A stretch of DNA of 48,022 bases from Candidatus Nanopelagicales bacterium. GTDB taxonomy: Bacteria > Actinomycetota > Actinomycetes > S36-B12. The notes under the pieces are model-generated. The model saw only the letters and a list, made by a program, of their open reading frames with translations, did no database searches and was not told the origin of the DNA. The position numbers and the translations under genes were made by a program. Each line of letters starts with the position of its first letter. Within the stretch, counting starts at the first letter, position 1. This document shows, in pieces, positions 1-10,966 of the stretch. The DNA is taken from assembly GCA_030726915.1 (NCBI GenBank), contig JANRCR010000007.1, positions 1-48,022 on the forward strand, read 5' to 3'.

Positions 1-1
1 G

Positions 2-1150
2 TGCTCAGCCCTGTTTCCCGCCAGCATGTCCGCCGTCGCCCGAATGAGTGATCGTGCCGCCGCCATTGCCCTGCAGCACGCCATGCACGCCACCGTGGAC
101 GAGGTCGGCCGCATCGCACAGGACGAGGACTGGGATATCCACTGGGCGAAGGGAGGGACCGTCGTTGCTGCCCGCACCCCCCTGCAGTGGGAGCGGGCCC
201 GCGAGGAGATCCAGGAATGGCACTCGTGGGGATTCGGTGATGACGACTACCGACTGCTCAATGCCACCGAGGCCACAGGCATCCTCAACACCACCGATGT
301 CCTTGGGGCGACGTACACCCCGCATTGCGCAGCGATCCACCCCGCTCGTCTGGTGCGCCATCTGGCACGCACCGTCGTGCAGCGCGGCGGTCGCCTCCAC
401 GAGCACAGCCGTGTCACCGACATCCGTCCCGGTGTCGTGCGCACGGAGCGGGGGCGAGTGCGTGCACGCCATGTGGTGAGAGCCACCGAGGGCTACACCT
501 CCACACTCCCGGGCTACACCCGCGCCATGGCTCCCGTCTATTCACTCATGATTGCCACCGAGCCCCTCAGTGACGCGGATTGGCAGGAGATCGGTCTGGC
601 TGAGCGCGCGACCTTCTCCGACGGACGCCATCTCATCGTCTACGGGCAGCGCACCGCCGATGGCCGACTCGCCTTCGGGGGCCGTGGAGCGCCCTATCAC
701 TTCCGCTCAAGCATCAGGCCGGAGTACGACCGTGAGCCCGCCGTCTTCGCCGAACTGTGGCGCAACCTGATCGATTTGTTCCCCGTCCTATCCGGGCGCG
801 CCGTCACCCATGCGTGGGGTGGGCCCCTGGGCATACCCCGGGATTGGTTTGCCTCGTGTGGCCTCGATGCGACCACGCGGATCGCCTGGGCCGGGGGCTA
901 CGTCGGGGATGGTGTTGGTACGTCCAACCTCGCCGGGCGCACACTCGCCGATCTCCTCACCGGGCGTGAGTCAGACCTCACCCGGCTGCCCTGGGTCGGC
1001 CACATATCGCCCGATTGGGAGCCGGAGCCTATCCGCTGGGTGGGTGCCAATCTCGGGTTGAAGGTCATGGGATCCGCTGATGACGTCGAGTCCCGCACAG
1101 GGCGCCCGGCCCTGCGCGCACGACTCTTTTCGCGATTCCTCGGACACTAG
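2..1150 (+). CDS. FAD-dependent oxidoreductase (DAO/gamma-glutamylputrescine oxidase-like), N-terminus cut by window edge
   Basis: Frame open from base 2 (CSALFPASMSAVAR...) to stop at 1150; C-terminal part resembles DAO family (RIAWAGGYVGDGVGTSNLAGRTLADLL). Confidence 0.75.
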   Translation, partial: CSALFPASMSAVARMSDRAAAIALQHAMHATVDEVGRIAQDEDWDIHWAKGGTVVAARTPLQWERAREEIQEWHSWGFGDDDYRLLNATEATGILNTTDVLGATYTPHCAAIHPARLVRHLARTVVQRGGRLHEHSRVTDIRPGVVRTERGRVRARHVVRATEGYTSTLPGYTRAMAPVYSLMIATEPLSDADWQEIGLAERATFSDGRHLIVYGQRTADGRLAFGGRGAPYHFRSSIRPEYDREPAVFAELWRNLIDLFPVLSGRAVTHAWGGPLGIPRDWFASCGLDATTRIAWAGGYVGDGVGTSNLAGRTLADLLTGRESDLTRLPWVGHISPDWEPEPIRWVGANLGLKVMGSADDVESRTGRPALRARLFSRFLGH

Positions 1151-1185
1151 GTCACCATCGACCACGCCTCCGACGCTGACGACGG

Positions 1186-3225
1186 TCAGGTCGGCTCGCA
1201 GTTCTGCGCTATGAGCTGCTCCACATCATCGGGTGTGACGGATGTGCGACGTGTCCACGTGGCGACATCATCGAGCACCTTGCGCTCAGCCGCAGCGCGC
1301 TGAACAGGGCCAACAACAGCCTGGGCCTCCATCCATCGCCGCTTGGTCTCCCAACCCAACTCTCGCCGACGCAGCGCCGATTGCACCGATGCCATCTGCT
1401 CTTCCGTGGCCGACAGTCGCCACACCTCGCGAAGAGCCTCGGGCACCTCGAGGCGATAGTCGTGACCACCCTCCTTGAAGACCCCCGGGGTCGGCGCGAG
1501 CGCATTGAGGACGTCAATGAACGTGGCGAAGAATGTCGTCACGGGCCACCAGACGGTGTGGCGGGGAGAGCCCGGTGGACGCTTACCCCACGGACCCAAC
1601 CAGGCAGGACGATGCCACAGCAACTCAAACCAGAACTTCGGAATGGGATCATCGCCGTTTTGCAGCAGGAGATAGCGAACGCGGGCTCGGTCCGCGGAAT
1701 CCAACTGCGACCAGTCCCCAACCCAGCGAGGGAGATAGATGCTGCCGGGTCCGACCGCCGGTGGGGCCGACACGGTTCGATCTCCCCACAGCTGCTGGCG
1801 CCAGCGCGTTGCTTCGGGCGTACCAATCCACAGTCCCGCTTCGATGCCGAGGCTCTCCGGGCCAAAGACACCCATGCCCTCGAACATCTCCTCACTCACC
1901 TGTGAGCCGAGGCTCTCCCCAAAGAGGAAGAAGCGAGGTCGATCCTTGGCATCCATCTGGCGAAGTCGCTTATCGATCCCGGCAAACACCATGCGCGTTT
2001 GATTAGTCCCGCGCTTGACATCCGCCAGCGACAAAGACGACGGCAACACCGAGTACTCAATAGCCAGGCTCGCGCAGTCCCCACCGGTGAGGTACTCAAA
2101 TGTCTCGCAGGCCACGTAGTTGACATAGCCAGATCCGGTCGGTGACCAGAGTGCGACGTAGGGCCGCTCCAGGGCGTTTGTGCGGTCGATCTCATCGAGG
2201 AGGATCTGCGCTCGACCCTCCTCGGTATCGGCGCTGGAGAGGGCGGCGTACACGCGAATCGGCTGCGTGGCCGGCTGCCCCATGATGGAGGAAATGCCCT
2301 CGGGTCGCAGCACCATGCTCAGCCAGCGGCGCCCCTCGCGACTCTGATCCGCCCACGAGTGCCCCGATACCGATGAGCCGGTGATCTCGGGGATATCCGG
2401 TGGTGTGGCGTGCGCTGGTTCCATGCCCTCACCCGCATTCCCCAACTCTCGATCAACAAACTTCAGCGCCAGCGCGCCCACACCGAAGGTCGCCACCGTG
2501 GACAGGACCCGAGCGGCGGTGGTGTGTTCGCTCGGGGATCCACCCAGCAGGGATGCGACACCGCGACCCCACAGGCGCGTCAGTCGAGACTCGATCGCAG
2601 CCAATCCCAGCAGGGTGCCGGTGACGGCCATCCCGATCCCCGTCGCGACGAGGGGGTTGACGCTCAGATCTTGATCGTCCGCGAGATCACTCGCGCGATC
2701 CCCGCGGAAGGGGCCCAACTCCACAGCGCCCACCTGCTGACCAAAAAGTCGTGTCGCGAAGTAGATCCCGCCACCGAGAGCAGCGACACTGCCGGTGGTG
2801 GCAGCGATGCGGACCGGTGTCCGCGGAATTGCCTCGATGACACGGGAGGCCATGCCCGTCGCCGCGGCTGCCGCCATCGCTCCGGCTCCGAGCCGTGCGA
2901 TGGCTCGCCACGTCGGCTCGTGCTCTCGCCAGGCCAGGAGACGATTTGCCGCAACGGCTCCGATGACGACGAAGGTATCCCCAGCGATCTGGCCGCGACT
3001 CCCCCCCGCCCTGGCTCCCAGGCTGCTGAGCGTGCTGTGCGCCGAGACACCCCAGGAGTAGCCTGCGAGCCCGGAAACCCCGGTGATGATTCCCTGATCC
3101 AGGCTGCGGCGGGTGAGCAGGTTGGGCTGGTACGACATCCCGATACTGATGGCGGCGAGCATCAAGCCCGCCCGAGACGAGGGATCCAGGTCCCGGGGCA
3201 CCGATACGCGAGAAAGCAATGACAT
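1186..3225 (-). CDS. Membrane-associated alpha/beta hydrolase, DUF2319-like
   Basis: N-terminal hydrophobic segments plus nucleophile elbow FLFGESLGSQ; start chosen at ATG 3225 (MSLLSRVSVPRDLD); the annotated ORF extends further upstream without support. Confidence 0.75.
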   Translation of the reverse strand: MSLLSRVSVPRDLDPSSRAGLMLAAISIGMSYQPNLLTRRSLDQGIITGVSGLAGYSWGVSAHSTLSSLGARAGGSRGQIAGDTFVVIGAVAANRLLAWREHEPTWRAIARLGAGAMAAAAATGMASRVIEAIPRTPVRIAATTGSVAALGGGIYFATRLFGQQVGAVELGPFRGDRASDLADDQDLSVNPLVATGIGMAVTGTLLGLAAIESRLTRLWGRGVASLLGGSPSEHTTAARVLSTVATFGVGALALKFVDRELGNAGEGMEPAHATPPDIPEITGSSVSGHSWADQSREGRRWLSMVLRPEGISSIMGQPATQPIRVYAALSSADTEEGRAQILLDEIDRTNALERPYVALWSPTGSGYVNYVACETFEYLTGGDCASLAIEYSVLPSSLSLADVKRGTNQTRMVFAGIDKRLRQMDAKDRPRFFLFGESLGSQVSEEMFEGMGVFGPESLGIEAGLWIGTPEATRWRQQLWGDRTVSAPPAVGPGSIYLPRWVGDWSQLDSADRARVRYLLLQNGDDPIPKFWFELLWHRPAWLGPWGKRPPGSPRHTVWWPVTTFFATFIDVLNALAPTPGVFKEGGHDYRLEVPEALREVWRLSATEEQMASVQSALRRRELGWETKRRWMEAQAVVGPVQRAAAERKVLDDVATWTRRTSVTPDDVEQLIAQNCEPT

Positions 3226-3343
3226 GGCCCATATCCTGACGTATCTACCCGTCCCAGCAGGACGGACCCCGATATTGGCCGGGACCTGTGCTGCAGGACG
3301 CACAGACTGCGAGATACTGGTGGGACTGACCCCAGGAGGACTC

Positions 3344-4519
3344 GTGACCACGGCCCCACAACTCCCCCTCGCACTGTTTTCGATTGATGGACTCCTCACC
3401 GAGGAGGAGCGCGCCATCCGAGACGTCGTGCGAGATTTCGTTGACCGACGCATCAAGCCGGAGGTCGCCGACTGGTTCGAGGCCGGCACGATCCCGGCAC
3501 GCGAGTTGGCCCGCGAGTTTGGCGAGTTGGGTGTGCTCGGCATGCACCTCGAAGGTTACGGCTGCGCGGGCACCAATGCCGTCTCCTACGGTCTGGCCGC
3601 CATGGAACTCGAGGCGGGTGACTCGGGAATTCGTTCCCTGGTGAGTGTCCAGGGTTCGCTGGCGATGTACGCCATTCACGCCTTCGGCTCAGACGAGCAC
3701 AGGGACGAATGGCTACCGGGCATGGCCGCCGGGGAGTTCATCGGCTGCTTCGGGCTCACGGAAGCCGATTTCGGAAGCAATCCCTCCGGGATGCGCACAG
3801 GCGCCAAGAAGGACGGCGATGACTGGGTGCTCAACGGTTCAAAAATGTGGATCACCAATGGCACCGTCGCGGACGTGGCCATCGTGTGGGCACAGACCGA
3901 TGACGGCATCCGAGGCTTCGTCGTCCCGACAGCCACCCCCGGATTCTCCGCTCGCGAGATTCACAAGAAGATGTCCCTGCGCGCGTCTCTGACAGCCGAA
4001 CTCGTCTTCGACAACATGCGATTGCCTGCCTCTGCCATGCTGCCCGGAGTCCGAGGAATCAAGGGACCACTCGCATGCCTCAACGAAGCACGCTTTGGCA
4101 TTGCCTTTGGCACGATGGGTGCGGCCCGGGACTGCCTCGAGACCGCCCTGAGTTACTCCATCGACCGCGAGCAGTTTGACCGACCCATCGCGGGTTACCA
4201 GATGACCCAGCAAAAACTCACGGACATGACCCTCGAACTCGGCAAGGGCATGCTCCTTGCCCTCCACCTTGGCCGACTTAAAGATCAGCACGTCATCACA
4301 CCCGAGCAGGTCAGCCTCGGCAAACTCAACAACGCTCGCGAGGCGCTCACCATCGCGCGTGAATGCCGATCGATTCTCGGTGGCAACGGCATCACCCTGG
4401 AGTACCCCGTGATTCGCCACATGAACAACCTGGAGTCGGTCTTCACCTACGAGGGCACCAACGAGATGCACACCCTCATCATTGGTCAGGCGCTGACCGG
4501 ACTGCCCGCCTTCCGCTAG
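3344..4519 (+). CDS. gcdH: Glutaryl-CoA dehydrogenase (acyl-CoA dehydrogenase family)
   Basis: GCFGLTEADFGSNPSGM flavin/substrate motif and TYEGTNEMHTLIIGQALTG C-terminus typical of GCDH; GTG start preceded by AGGAGGA. Confidence 0.85.
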   Translation: MTTAPQLPLALFSIDGLLTEEERAIRDVVRDFVDRRIKPEVADWFEAGTIPARELAREFGELGVLGMHLEGYGCAGTNAVSYGLAAMELEAGDSGIRSLVSVQGSLAMYAIHAFGSDEHRDEWLPGMAAGEFIGCFGLTEADFGSNPSGMRTGAKKDGDDWVLNGSKMWITNGTVADVAIVWAQTDDGIRGFVVPTATPGFSAREIHKKMSLRASLTAELVFDNMRLPASAMLPGVRGIKGPLACLNEARFGIAFGTMGAARDCLETALSYSIDREQFDRPIAGYQMTQQKLTDMTLELGKGMLLALHLGRLKDQHVITPEQVSLGKLNNAREALTIARECRSILGGNGITLEYPVIRHMNNLESVFTYEGTNEMHTLIIGQALTGLPAFR

Positions 4520-4533
4520 CAGCACGCGTCCGA

Positions 4534-5634
4534 CTACGGGCGCGCCGGAGGTCCATGGCGATATGTGGCGGGGCTTGCACTCAATCGGATGGGATGCGCC
4601 ACGGTGGGGGTGCCATCGACCTCAACGATGGGAGCCAGGCCAAGTTCCGTGGCCAGGGCCATCGCTTGGGCCACGTCATTGATCGGTCCGCAGGGGACAC
4701 CCACCTCCGTAAGTCGACGCTGCCAATCATCCGCACCGGCCGATGCGAGCAACTCCTCCATCCGGGCATTGAGTTGGGTCCGATGGGTCACCCGGGCCGG
4801 ATTCGTGGCGAAATCAGGATCCCGGGCAAGACCCGGGTCTTCCAATGCCGCAGCCAGTGCGGAGAACTGAGCGTCATTGCCGACCGCGATCACCATGGGT
4901 CGATCAGCTGTCGCGTAGACCTCATAGGGCGCTATCGACGGGTGCGCGTTGCCCATGATGCTTGGAACGACGCCCCCGGCGACATAGCCGGATGCCTGAT
5001 TGACGAGGGCGGACAGCAGCGATGACAGCAGATTCACCTCGACACGCTGCCCCTCACCCGTGGCATCTCGGTGACGCAGGGCGGCGAGGATGCCCACGGT
5101 CGCATGCAATCCCGTGATCACATCGACGAGAGCCACACCCGCCTTGGTGGGCTCATTGGGTCCCGGTCCCGTGACACTCATGAGTCCACCCATGGCCTGC
5201 ACGAGCAGGTCATAGCCTGGCAGGTCCCGTCCCGCACCCGCCCCGAACCCTGTGATCGAACAGTAGATGAGCCCCGGGCGCTCAGCAGCGAGCTCCGCAT
5301 AGCCCAGACCCAGCCGTTCCAACGTCCCTGGCTTGAAGTTCTCCACGAGCACATCGGCGCTCAGAGCGAGTTCACGGGCCTGGCGCTTGCCCTCCGCGCT
5401 CCCCAGATCGATGGCACGGCTCGACTTGTTGCGGTTGACGCTGGCAAAGTACGTCGACATACCCGTGTGGGTGTAGGGCGGTCCCCACGCGCGCGTGTCG
5501 TCACCGTGACCTGGACGCTCCACCTTGATGACCTCGGCTCCCAGGTCACCCAGGAGCATCGTGGCGTAGGGCCCGGCCAGCACACGACTGAAGTCCGCGA
5601 CAATCAGGCCCTCCAGCGACCCTGCGCCCGTCAT
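4534..5634 (-). CDS. CaiB/BaiF family (family III) CoA-transferase
   Basis: MTGAGSLEGLIVADFSRVLAGPYATMLLGDLGAEVIKVERPGHGDDTR...; LVDVITGLHA with catalytic Asp region. Confidence 0.9.
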   Translation of the reverse strand: MTGAGSLEGLIVADFSRVLAGPYATMLLGDLGAEVIKVERPGHGDDTRAWGPPYTHTGMSTYFASVNRNKSSRAIDLGSAEGKRQARELALSADVLVENFKPGTLERLGLGYAELAAERPGLIYCSITGFGAGAGRDLPGYDLLVQAMGGLMSVTGPGPNEPTKAGVALVDVITGLHATVGILAALRHRDATGEGQRVEVNLLSSLLSALVNQASGYVAGGVVPSIMGNAHPSIAPYEVYATADRPMVIAVGNDAQFSALAAALEDPGLARDPDFATNPARVTHRTQLNARMEELLASAGADDWQRRLTEVGVPCGPINDVAQAMALATELGLAPIVEVDGTPTVAHPIRLSASPATYRHGPPARP

Positions 5635-7514
5635 GGGTCCGTCCGCAACAGCGGAGCAAGATCTTCCAGCACCCGTGGATCCTCGATCGTCGACGGCACG
5701 GGCTCGTCACGCCCCTCGGCAATGGCCCGCATGGAGCGACGCAGAATCTTGCCCGATCGGGTCTTGGGCAACCCCGGGACGACTCGCACGTCACGCAGCG
5801 CAGCAACCGGGCCCACCATGTGGCGTACGAGATCAATCACCTCGGCTTCGATGACCTCTGGGCTGGTGGTGGCACCGGAGGAGAGCACAACGAAGGCACG
5901 GGGCACCTGCCCCTTGATCTCATCCTGCACACCAATCACGGCGCATTCGGCAACGTCAGGATGTGTCGCGACTGCCGCCTCGAGGGAGCCGGTCGTGAGT
6001 CGATGGCCGGCCACATTGATCACATCGTCGGTGCGCCCCATGACATAGACATAGCCGTCGGAGTCAATGTGGCCACCGTCACCGGTTGCATAGAAGCCGG
6101 GGAATGCCGAGAGGTAGGACTCGACGTACCTTGCGTCATCCCTCCACAGCGTGGGGAGTGCACCGGGGGGCAGGGGCAGGCGGATCGCGATGTTGCCCTC
6201 CGTGCCCACCGGCACCTCAACGCCGTGCTCATCCAGAATGCGCACGTCATATCCCGGCACCGGCTGCGACGGTGATCCCGGCTTCAACGGTGGCGGATCA
6301 TCGCCGTGGAGTCGTGCGGCAATCGGCCACCCCGTCTCGGTCTGCCACCAGTTGTCGATCACGGGGACGCCCACGTGCTGAGTGGCCCACGTGTAGGTGT
6401 CGGGATCAAGTCGCTCCCCCGCGAGAAAGAGCGCGCGCAGGCTAGACAGGTCACTGTCGGCGAGACGGTGCCCCTCGGGATCCTCCTTCTTGATGGCGCG
6501 GATCGCGGTCGGCGCCGTGAAGAGTCCCTTCACGCCGTGTTGACCGATCACGCGCCAGAAGGCTCCGGCGTCCGGTGTCCCCACCGGCTTGCCCTCAAAC
6601 ATCACCGTGGCACATCCGGTGATCAGGGGCGCATAAACGATGTAGGAGTGACCCACAACCCAGCCGACGTCGGATGCGGCCCACCAGACATCTTCCGGGC
6701 CCATGCCAAAGATATGCGGCATGCTCCACGCCATGGCCACCGCGTGGCCCCCGTTATCTCGAACGATCCCCTTGGGCTTGCCCGTCGTGCCTGATGTGTA
6801 AAGGATGTAGAGGGGGTCCGTCGCGGCCACCACCACGGGCGCCACGGGTGCGGCAGCACTCATGGCCTGCCTCCACTCCACGTCATCCTCTCCCATGCCG
6901 GCGGTGAGTTGAGGTCGCTGCAGGACCAGGCAGGCGTGCACGCGATGGTCAGCGAGGTCTCGGGCTTCATCGACAAGCGGTTTGTACGCGACCACGCGAC
7001 CTGCCTCGATACCGCAGGAAGCAGTGATGATGACGCGAGGTTGAGCATCGTCGATGCGCGCCGCAAGTTCAGCCGAGGCGAAGCCGCCAAAAACGACGGA
7101 GTGGACCGCACCCAGACGTGCACAGGCGAGCATCGCAATGACTGCCTCGGGCACCATCGGGAGGTAGATGATGACGCGGTCCCCTTTGCCGACCCCGAGT
7201 TGGCGCAGTGCTCCCGCAGCGACCGCCACTGCCTGGAGCAATTCGGAGTACGTGAACGTCGTCACCTGACCGGTATAGGCACTGTCGTGGATCAAGGCCG
7301 TGGACTCTCCTCGGCCCCGAGCCACATGCCGGTCAAGGGCGTTGGCGCAGGTGTTGAGTTGCCCATCCGGGAACCATCGAGTGAAGGGAGCCCGGGTGGA
7401 ATCCATCACGCGTGACGGTGGCGTCTCCCAGTCGATCAGGGCGGCCGCCTCAGCCCAAAAACTCTCAGGATCCGCCAGGCTCCGCAGATGCGGCCCGAGG
7501 CCTCCGGTCGTCAT
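5631..7514 (-). CDS. prpE: Propionyl-CoA synthetase / acetyl-CoA synthetase family
   Basis: YTSGTTGKPKGIVRDNGGHAVAMAWSM (PrpE-type), PKTRSGKILRR Lys-acylation motif; start at ATG 7514 (MTTGGLGPHL); 4-bp overlap with CoA-transferase start. Confidence 0.85.
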   Translation of the reverse strand: MTTGGLGPHLRSLADPESFWAEAAALIDWETPPSRVMDSTRAPFTRWFPDGQLNTCANALDRHVARGRGESTALIHDSAYTGQVTTFTYSELLQAVAVAAGALRQLGVGKGDRVIIYLPMVPEAVIAMLACARLGAVHSVVFGGFASAELAARIDDAQPRVIITASCGIEAGRVVAYKPLVDEARDLADHRVHACLVLQRPQLTAGMGEDDVEWRQAMSAAAPVAPVVVAATDPLYILYTSGTTGKPKGIVRDNGGHAVAMAWSMPHIFGMGPEDVWWAASDVGWVVGHSYIVYAPLITGCATVMFEGKPVGTPDAGAFWRVIGQHGVKGLFTAPTAIRAIKKEDPEGHRLADSDLSSLRALFLAGERLDPDTYTWATQHVGVPVIDNWWQTETGWPIAARLHGDDPPPLKPGSPSQPVPGYDVRILDEHGVEVPVGTEGNIAIRLPLPPGALPTLWRDDARYVESYLSAFPGFYATGDGGHIDSDGYVYVMGRTDDVINVAGHRLTTGSLEAAVATHPDVAECAVIGVQDEIKGQVPRAFVVLSSGATTSPEVIEAEVIDLVRHMVGPVAALRDVRVVPGLPKTRSGKILRRSMRAIAEGRDEPVPSTIEDPRVLEDLAPLLRTDP

Positions 7515-7524
7515 GTTGGCGACG

Positions 7525-8637
7525 CTAGCGCACGTCGGAGTCTTCTGCGGCCAGCTGGCCGCATGCTCCATCGATCTCCCGGCCTCGAGTGTCGCGCACC
7601 GTCACGGGCACTCGCGCCCGCTCCAGGGCCGCGACGAATGCGCGCTCATCCCGGGGATCTGACGCGGTCCACGCGGACCCGGGGGTGGGATTGAGTGGGA
7701 TCAAGTTCACGTGCACCCGATGGCCCCGCAGCAGGAGCCCCAGCCTTTCCGCTCGCCATTCCTGATCGTTAATGCCTCGGATGAGTGCGTACTCAATACT
7801 CACTCGCCGACCCGTCTCGCGCTCGTATTCCCACGCGGCATCCAGGACCTCTGAGATCGGGTAGCGCGTGTTGATCGGCACGAGGGTGTCGCGGAGTTCA
7901 TCGTCGGGTGCGTGCAGGGATATGGCCAGACGCAGGGGTAGCCCCTCATGGGCGAGGTCGCGGATGCGTGGGACGAGGCCCACGGTGGAGACGGTGATGG
8001 CTCGCGCCGACATGCCGAGGCCCGCGGGCACGGGATCCACCAGGCGCCGGATGGCCCCCATAACCGCGCGGTAATTGGCCAGGGGCTCCCCCATCCCCAT
8101 GAAGACAACATTGCTCACTCGATCGCGCCGTCCGGGGAAGTCCCCGTGACGGACGATCCGTGATCCTGCGACGACCTGTTCAACAATCTCAGCCGTGGAC
8201 ATGTTGCGGGTGAGCCCCGCCTGCCCCGTGGCACAAAAGGGACAGTTCATTCCGCATCCGGCCTGAGAGGAGACACACAGGGTCACGCGATCGCGATAGC
8301 CCATGAGCACGGATTCCACGCGCGACCCGTCATGGAGGCGCCACAGCGTCTTGATCGTGGCGCCATCGTCGCACGCCAATTCCCGCATCGGGGTGAGCAA
8401 ATGCGGCAGCAGTGCCTCCGCGATGAGGTCACGATCGGTGCTCGTCAGATCCGTCCACGAATCCGGATCAGCATCAAGACGACCAAACCAATGTCGGGAT
8501 ACCTGATCAGCACGGAAGGCTGGCAGACCCAGTCCGACGACGGCCTCACGGCGCTGGGCGACATCAAGATCCGCCAGGTGCACGGGGGGACGACCTCGGC
8601 GGGGTGCCTCAAGGATCAACTCACCGGGTGCAGGCAT
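7525..8637 (-). CDS. rlmN: 23S rRNA (adenine2503-C2)-methyltransferase
   Basis: Radical SAM CxxxCxxC within [20 protein letters not shown]-terminal GACGQLA Cys. Confidence 0.95.
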   Translation of the reverse strand: MPAPGELILEAPRRGRPPVHLADLDVAQRREAVVGLGLPAFRADQVSRHWFGRLDADPDSWTDLTSTDRDLIAEALLPHLLTPMRELACDDGATIKTLWRLHDGSRVESVLMGYRDRVTLCVSSQAGCGMNCPFCATGQAGLTRNMSTAEIVEQVVAGSRIVRHGDFPGRRDRVSNVVFMGMGEPLANYRAVMGAIRRLVDPVPAGLGMSARAITVSTVGLVPRIRDLAHEGLPLRLAISLHAPDDELRDTLVPINTRYPISEVLDAAWEYERETGRRVSIEYALIRGINDQEWRAERLGLLLRGHRVHVNLIPLNPTPGSAWTASDPRDERAFVAALERARVPVTVRDTRGREIDGACGQLAAEDSDVR

Positions 8638-8682
8638 GGACCCAGTGTCTCATCAGCCCGGGTGCATCCGGACCTGGCTAAC

Positions 8683-9528
8683 TCAGGCCTGGCCCAGGAA
8701 AAGCGCAAAGAGGGCCCATGCCGCGAAGGCGTTGACCACCAGGGAGTCGAGGCGGTCCATGATGCCGCCGTGTCCTGGGAGGAGGGATCCCATGTCCTTA
8801 ACACCCAGGTCCCGTTTGATGGCACTCTCGGCAAAGTCGCCGGCCGTCGCGGTCACGGTGAGGACGGCACCCATGATCAGGCCCTGCCACCAGGGCGCCT
8901 CGAAGATCCAGATGAAGGCGCCGACCCCGATGAGACATTGGACAACGAGTGATCCCGCGAGTCCCTCCCAGGACTTCTTCGGGCTGATCTGCGGGGCGAT
9001 CGGATGCTTACCGAAGAGCACACCGGTGGCATAGCCACCGATGTCATTGCCGATCGTGAGCAGAATGAAAACGATGATGCGCCAGGGGCCGTCCGGGGCA
9101 GCCAGCATGAGCATGGTGAAGCCCGCCATAAGCGCGACATAGCCAAGGAGGAAGATGCTGGCACTGACATCTTGGAGGTACCCCTCCGAACCACGGCGGA
9201 TCCGCCACAGCAGCACCGCCACGACACCGGCACCCATGACGGCCAGCAAGGCCTCCGCACCCGCGATGTACGCCGCTGCCATGGCAACGACCGTGGTGAC
9301 GTAGACGGGTGTTCGGGCGACGTGAATGCCCGCACCCGCAAAGGCGGTGATGAGTTCGTGCAGGGCGATGACGAGCACGATCGCCGCCAGAACACCAAAA
9401 AGCCACGGCACCCAGGCGAGGCTCATGACCACGAGGGCCGCGAGGACAACGCCAGAAGCGATCGCAGCCGGGAGGTTGCGTCCGGCGCGGCTGGGAGTGG
9501 GCTCGGCTGAGCCAGGCGTCGCTGTCAT
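8683..9528 (-). CDS. cdsA: Phosphatidate cytidylyltransferase
   Basis: Multi-TM protein with CDP-DAG synthase signature SAIKRDLGVKDMGSLLPGHGGIMDRLDS. Confidence 0.95.
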   Translation of the reverse strand: MTATPGSAEPTPSRAGRNLPAAIASGVVLAALVVMSLAWVPWLFGVLAAIVLVIALHELITAFAGAGIHVARTPVYVTTVVAMAAAYIAGAEALLAVMGAGVVAVLLWRIRRGSEGYLQDVSASIFLLGYVALMAGFTMLMLAAPDGPWRIIVFILLTIGNDIGGYATGVLFGKHPIAPQISPKKSWEGLAGSLVVQCLIGVGAFIWIFEAPWWQGLIMGAVLTVTATAGDFAESAIKRDLGVKDMGSLLPGHGGIMDRLDSLVVNAFAAWALFALFLGQA

Positions 9529-9531
9529 CCC

Positions 9532-10098
9532 TTAGACCTCGAGCAGCTCGGATTCCTTATGTTTGAGAATCTCGTCAATCTGGGCACCTGTCTTGTGCGT
9601 GATGTCCTCGAGATGCTTCTCGGCCCGCTTGACCTCATCCTCGCCGACCTCATGATCTTTCACCATGCGTTCGAGGACGTCCTTGGCATGGCGTCTGATG
9701 TTGCGCACGGAGATTCGTGCATCTTCAGCCTTGACCCTGGCCGTCTTGATGTACTCCTTGCGTCGCTCCTCGGTCAGGGAGGGCAGAGAGACTCGAATGA
9801 TAATGCCGTCGCTCGTCGGATTGACTCCCAGATCTGAATCACGAATGGCCTTCTCGATGGCCGCGAGCGAACCCTTGTCATAGGGCGTCACGATCATCAT
9901 GCGTGCTTCCGGTGAGGCAAAGGACGCAAGTTGATTGACCGGAGTCAGCGTGCCGTAGTAGTCAACGGTGATTTTGGCGAACATGGCGGGGTTAGCACGC
10001 CCGGTGCGGATTGTTGAGAAGTCGTCACGCGCGACCTCCACCGCCTTGTCCATCTTTTCCTCGGCCTCGAGGAGGACCTCATCAACTTTATCGCTCAC
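9532..10098 (-). CDS. frr: Ribosome recycling factor
   Basis: Full-length RRF ([21 protein letters not shown]... [11 protein letters not shown]). Confidence 0.97.
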   Translation of the reverse strand: MSDKVDEVLLEAEEKMDKAVEVARDDFSTIRTGRANPAMFAKITVDYYGTLTPVNQLASFASPEARMMIVTPYDKGSLAAIEKAIRDSDLGVNPTSDGIIIRVSLPSLTEERRKEYIKTARVKAEDARISVRNIRRHAKDVLERMVKDHEVGEDEVKRAEKHLEDITHKTGAQIDEILKHKESELLEV

Positions 10099-10916
10099 CG
10101 CTGCACCTCCGGAGACCTTTCGCCGTCACCACGCGTGACCAGCGTTCCGATCTTCTCACCTCGGATAGCGCGCGCCATGTTGCCCTCGGTGAGTAGGTCG
10201 AATACGAGCAGGGGCATATCGTTGTCGCGGCACAGACTGATCGCTGTGGCATCCGCGACTTTGAGATCGCGTGCCAGGACTTCGTCGTACGACAGCCGCT
10301 CAAATTTCCGCGCGTCCGGATGTGTGCGCGGATCGGCGTCATAGATTCCATCCACGGCTTTTGCCATGAGCACGATGCGCGCTCCCACCTCAAGGGCCCG
10401 TTGAGCCGCCGTGGAATCAGTGGAGAAGAAGGGTGCCCCCAGCCCAGCGCCGAAGATAACCACTCGGCCTTTTTCGAGGTGGCGGATGGCTCGGCGCGGT
10501 ATGTAGGCCTCCGCGACCTGCCCCATAGTGATCGCTGTTTGCACCCGTGTCTCGACGTCTTGCTTCTCGAGGAAGTCTTGGAGGGCAAGGCAATTCATCA
10601 CCGTGCCCAGCATGCCCATGTAGTCAGCACGAGCGCGATCCATACCCCGTTGGGAGAGTTGGGCACCCCTGAAGTAGTTGCCCCCGCCGATGACCACGGC
10701 GACCTCGGTCCCCGAGCGGACGATTCCTGCGATCTGCCGAGCAATGGACTGCACAACATCGGGATCAACCCCGAGATCACCCTCTCCGGCGAATGCCTCA
10801 CCGGACAGTTTGAGGAGCACCCGATCCCAGCCACCCTCCGGGGCCTCAGGCCACGTGAGGATGGTGCCGTCCAGGGACGGCTGGACAACCGCGTGCTCTG
10901 ACACCGGTCCTCCCAT
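10095..10916 (-). CDS. pyrH: UMP kinase
   Basis: [20 protein letters not shown]...; 4-bp overlap with frr. Confidence 0.96.
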   Translation of the reverse strand: MGGPVSEHAVVQPSLDGTILTWPEAPEGGWDRVLLKLSGEAFAGEGDLGVDPDVVQSIARQIAGIVRSGTEVAVVIGGGNYFRGAQLSQRGMDRARADYMGMLGTVMNCLALQDFLEKQDVETRVQTAITMGQVAEAYIPRRAIRHLEKGRVVIFGAGLGAPFFSTDSTAAQRALEVGARIVLMAKAVDGIYDADPRTHPDARKFERLSYDEVLARDLKVADATAISLCRDNDMPLLVFDLLTEGNMARAIRGEKIGTLVTRGDGERSPEVQR

Positions 10917-10966
10917 GGCCCCGACCGTAGCGTCCCGATGTACCCGTGGTCAGACCCCCCTCGGGC

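Noticed and set aside
1186-3543. Full 785-aa hydrolase ORF
   Set aside because: The N-terminal extension overlaps the start of gcdH and is low-complexity; start reset to 3225.
5071-6048. 325-aa plus-strand ORF
   Set aside because: Antisense to the CoA-transferase and prpE, with composition of a shadow frame.
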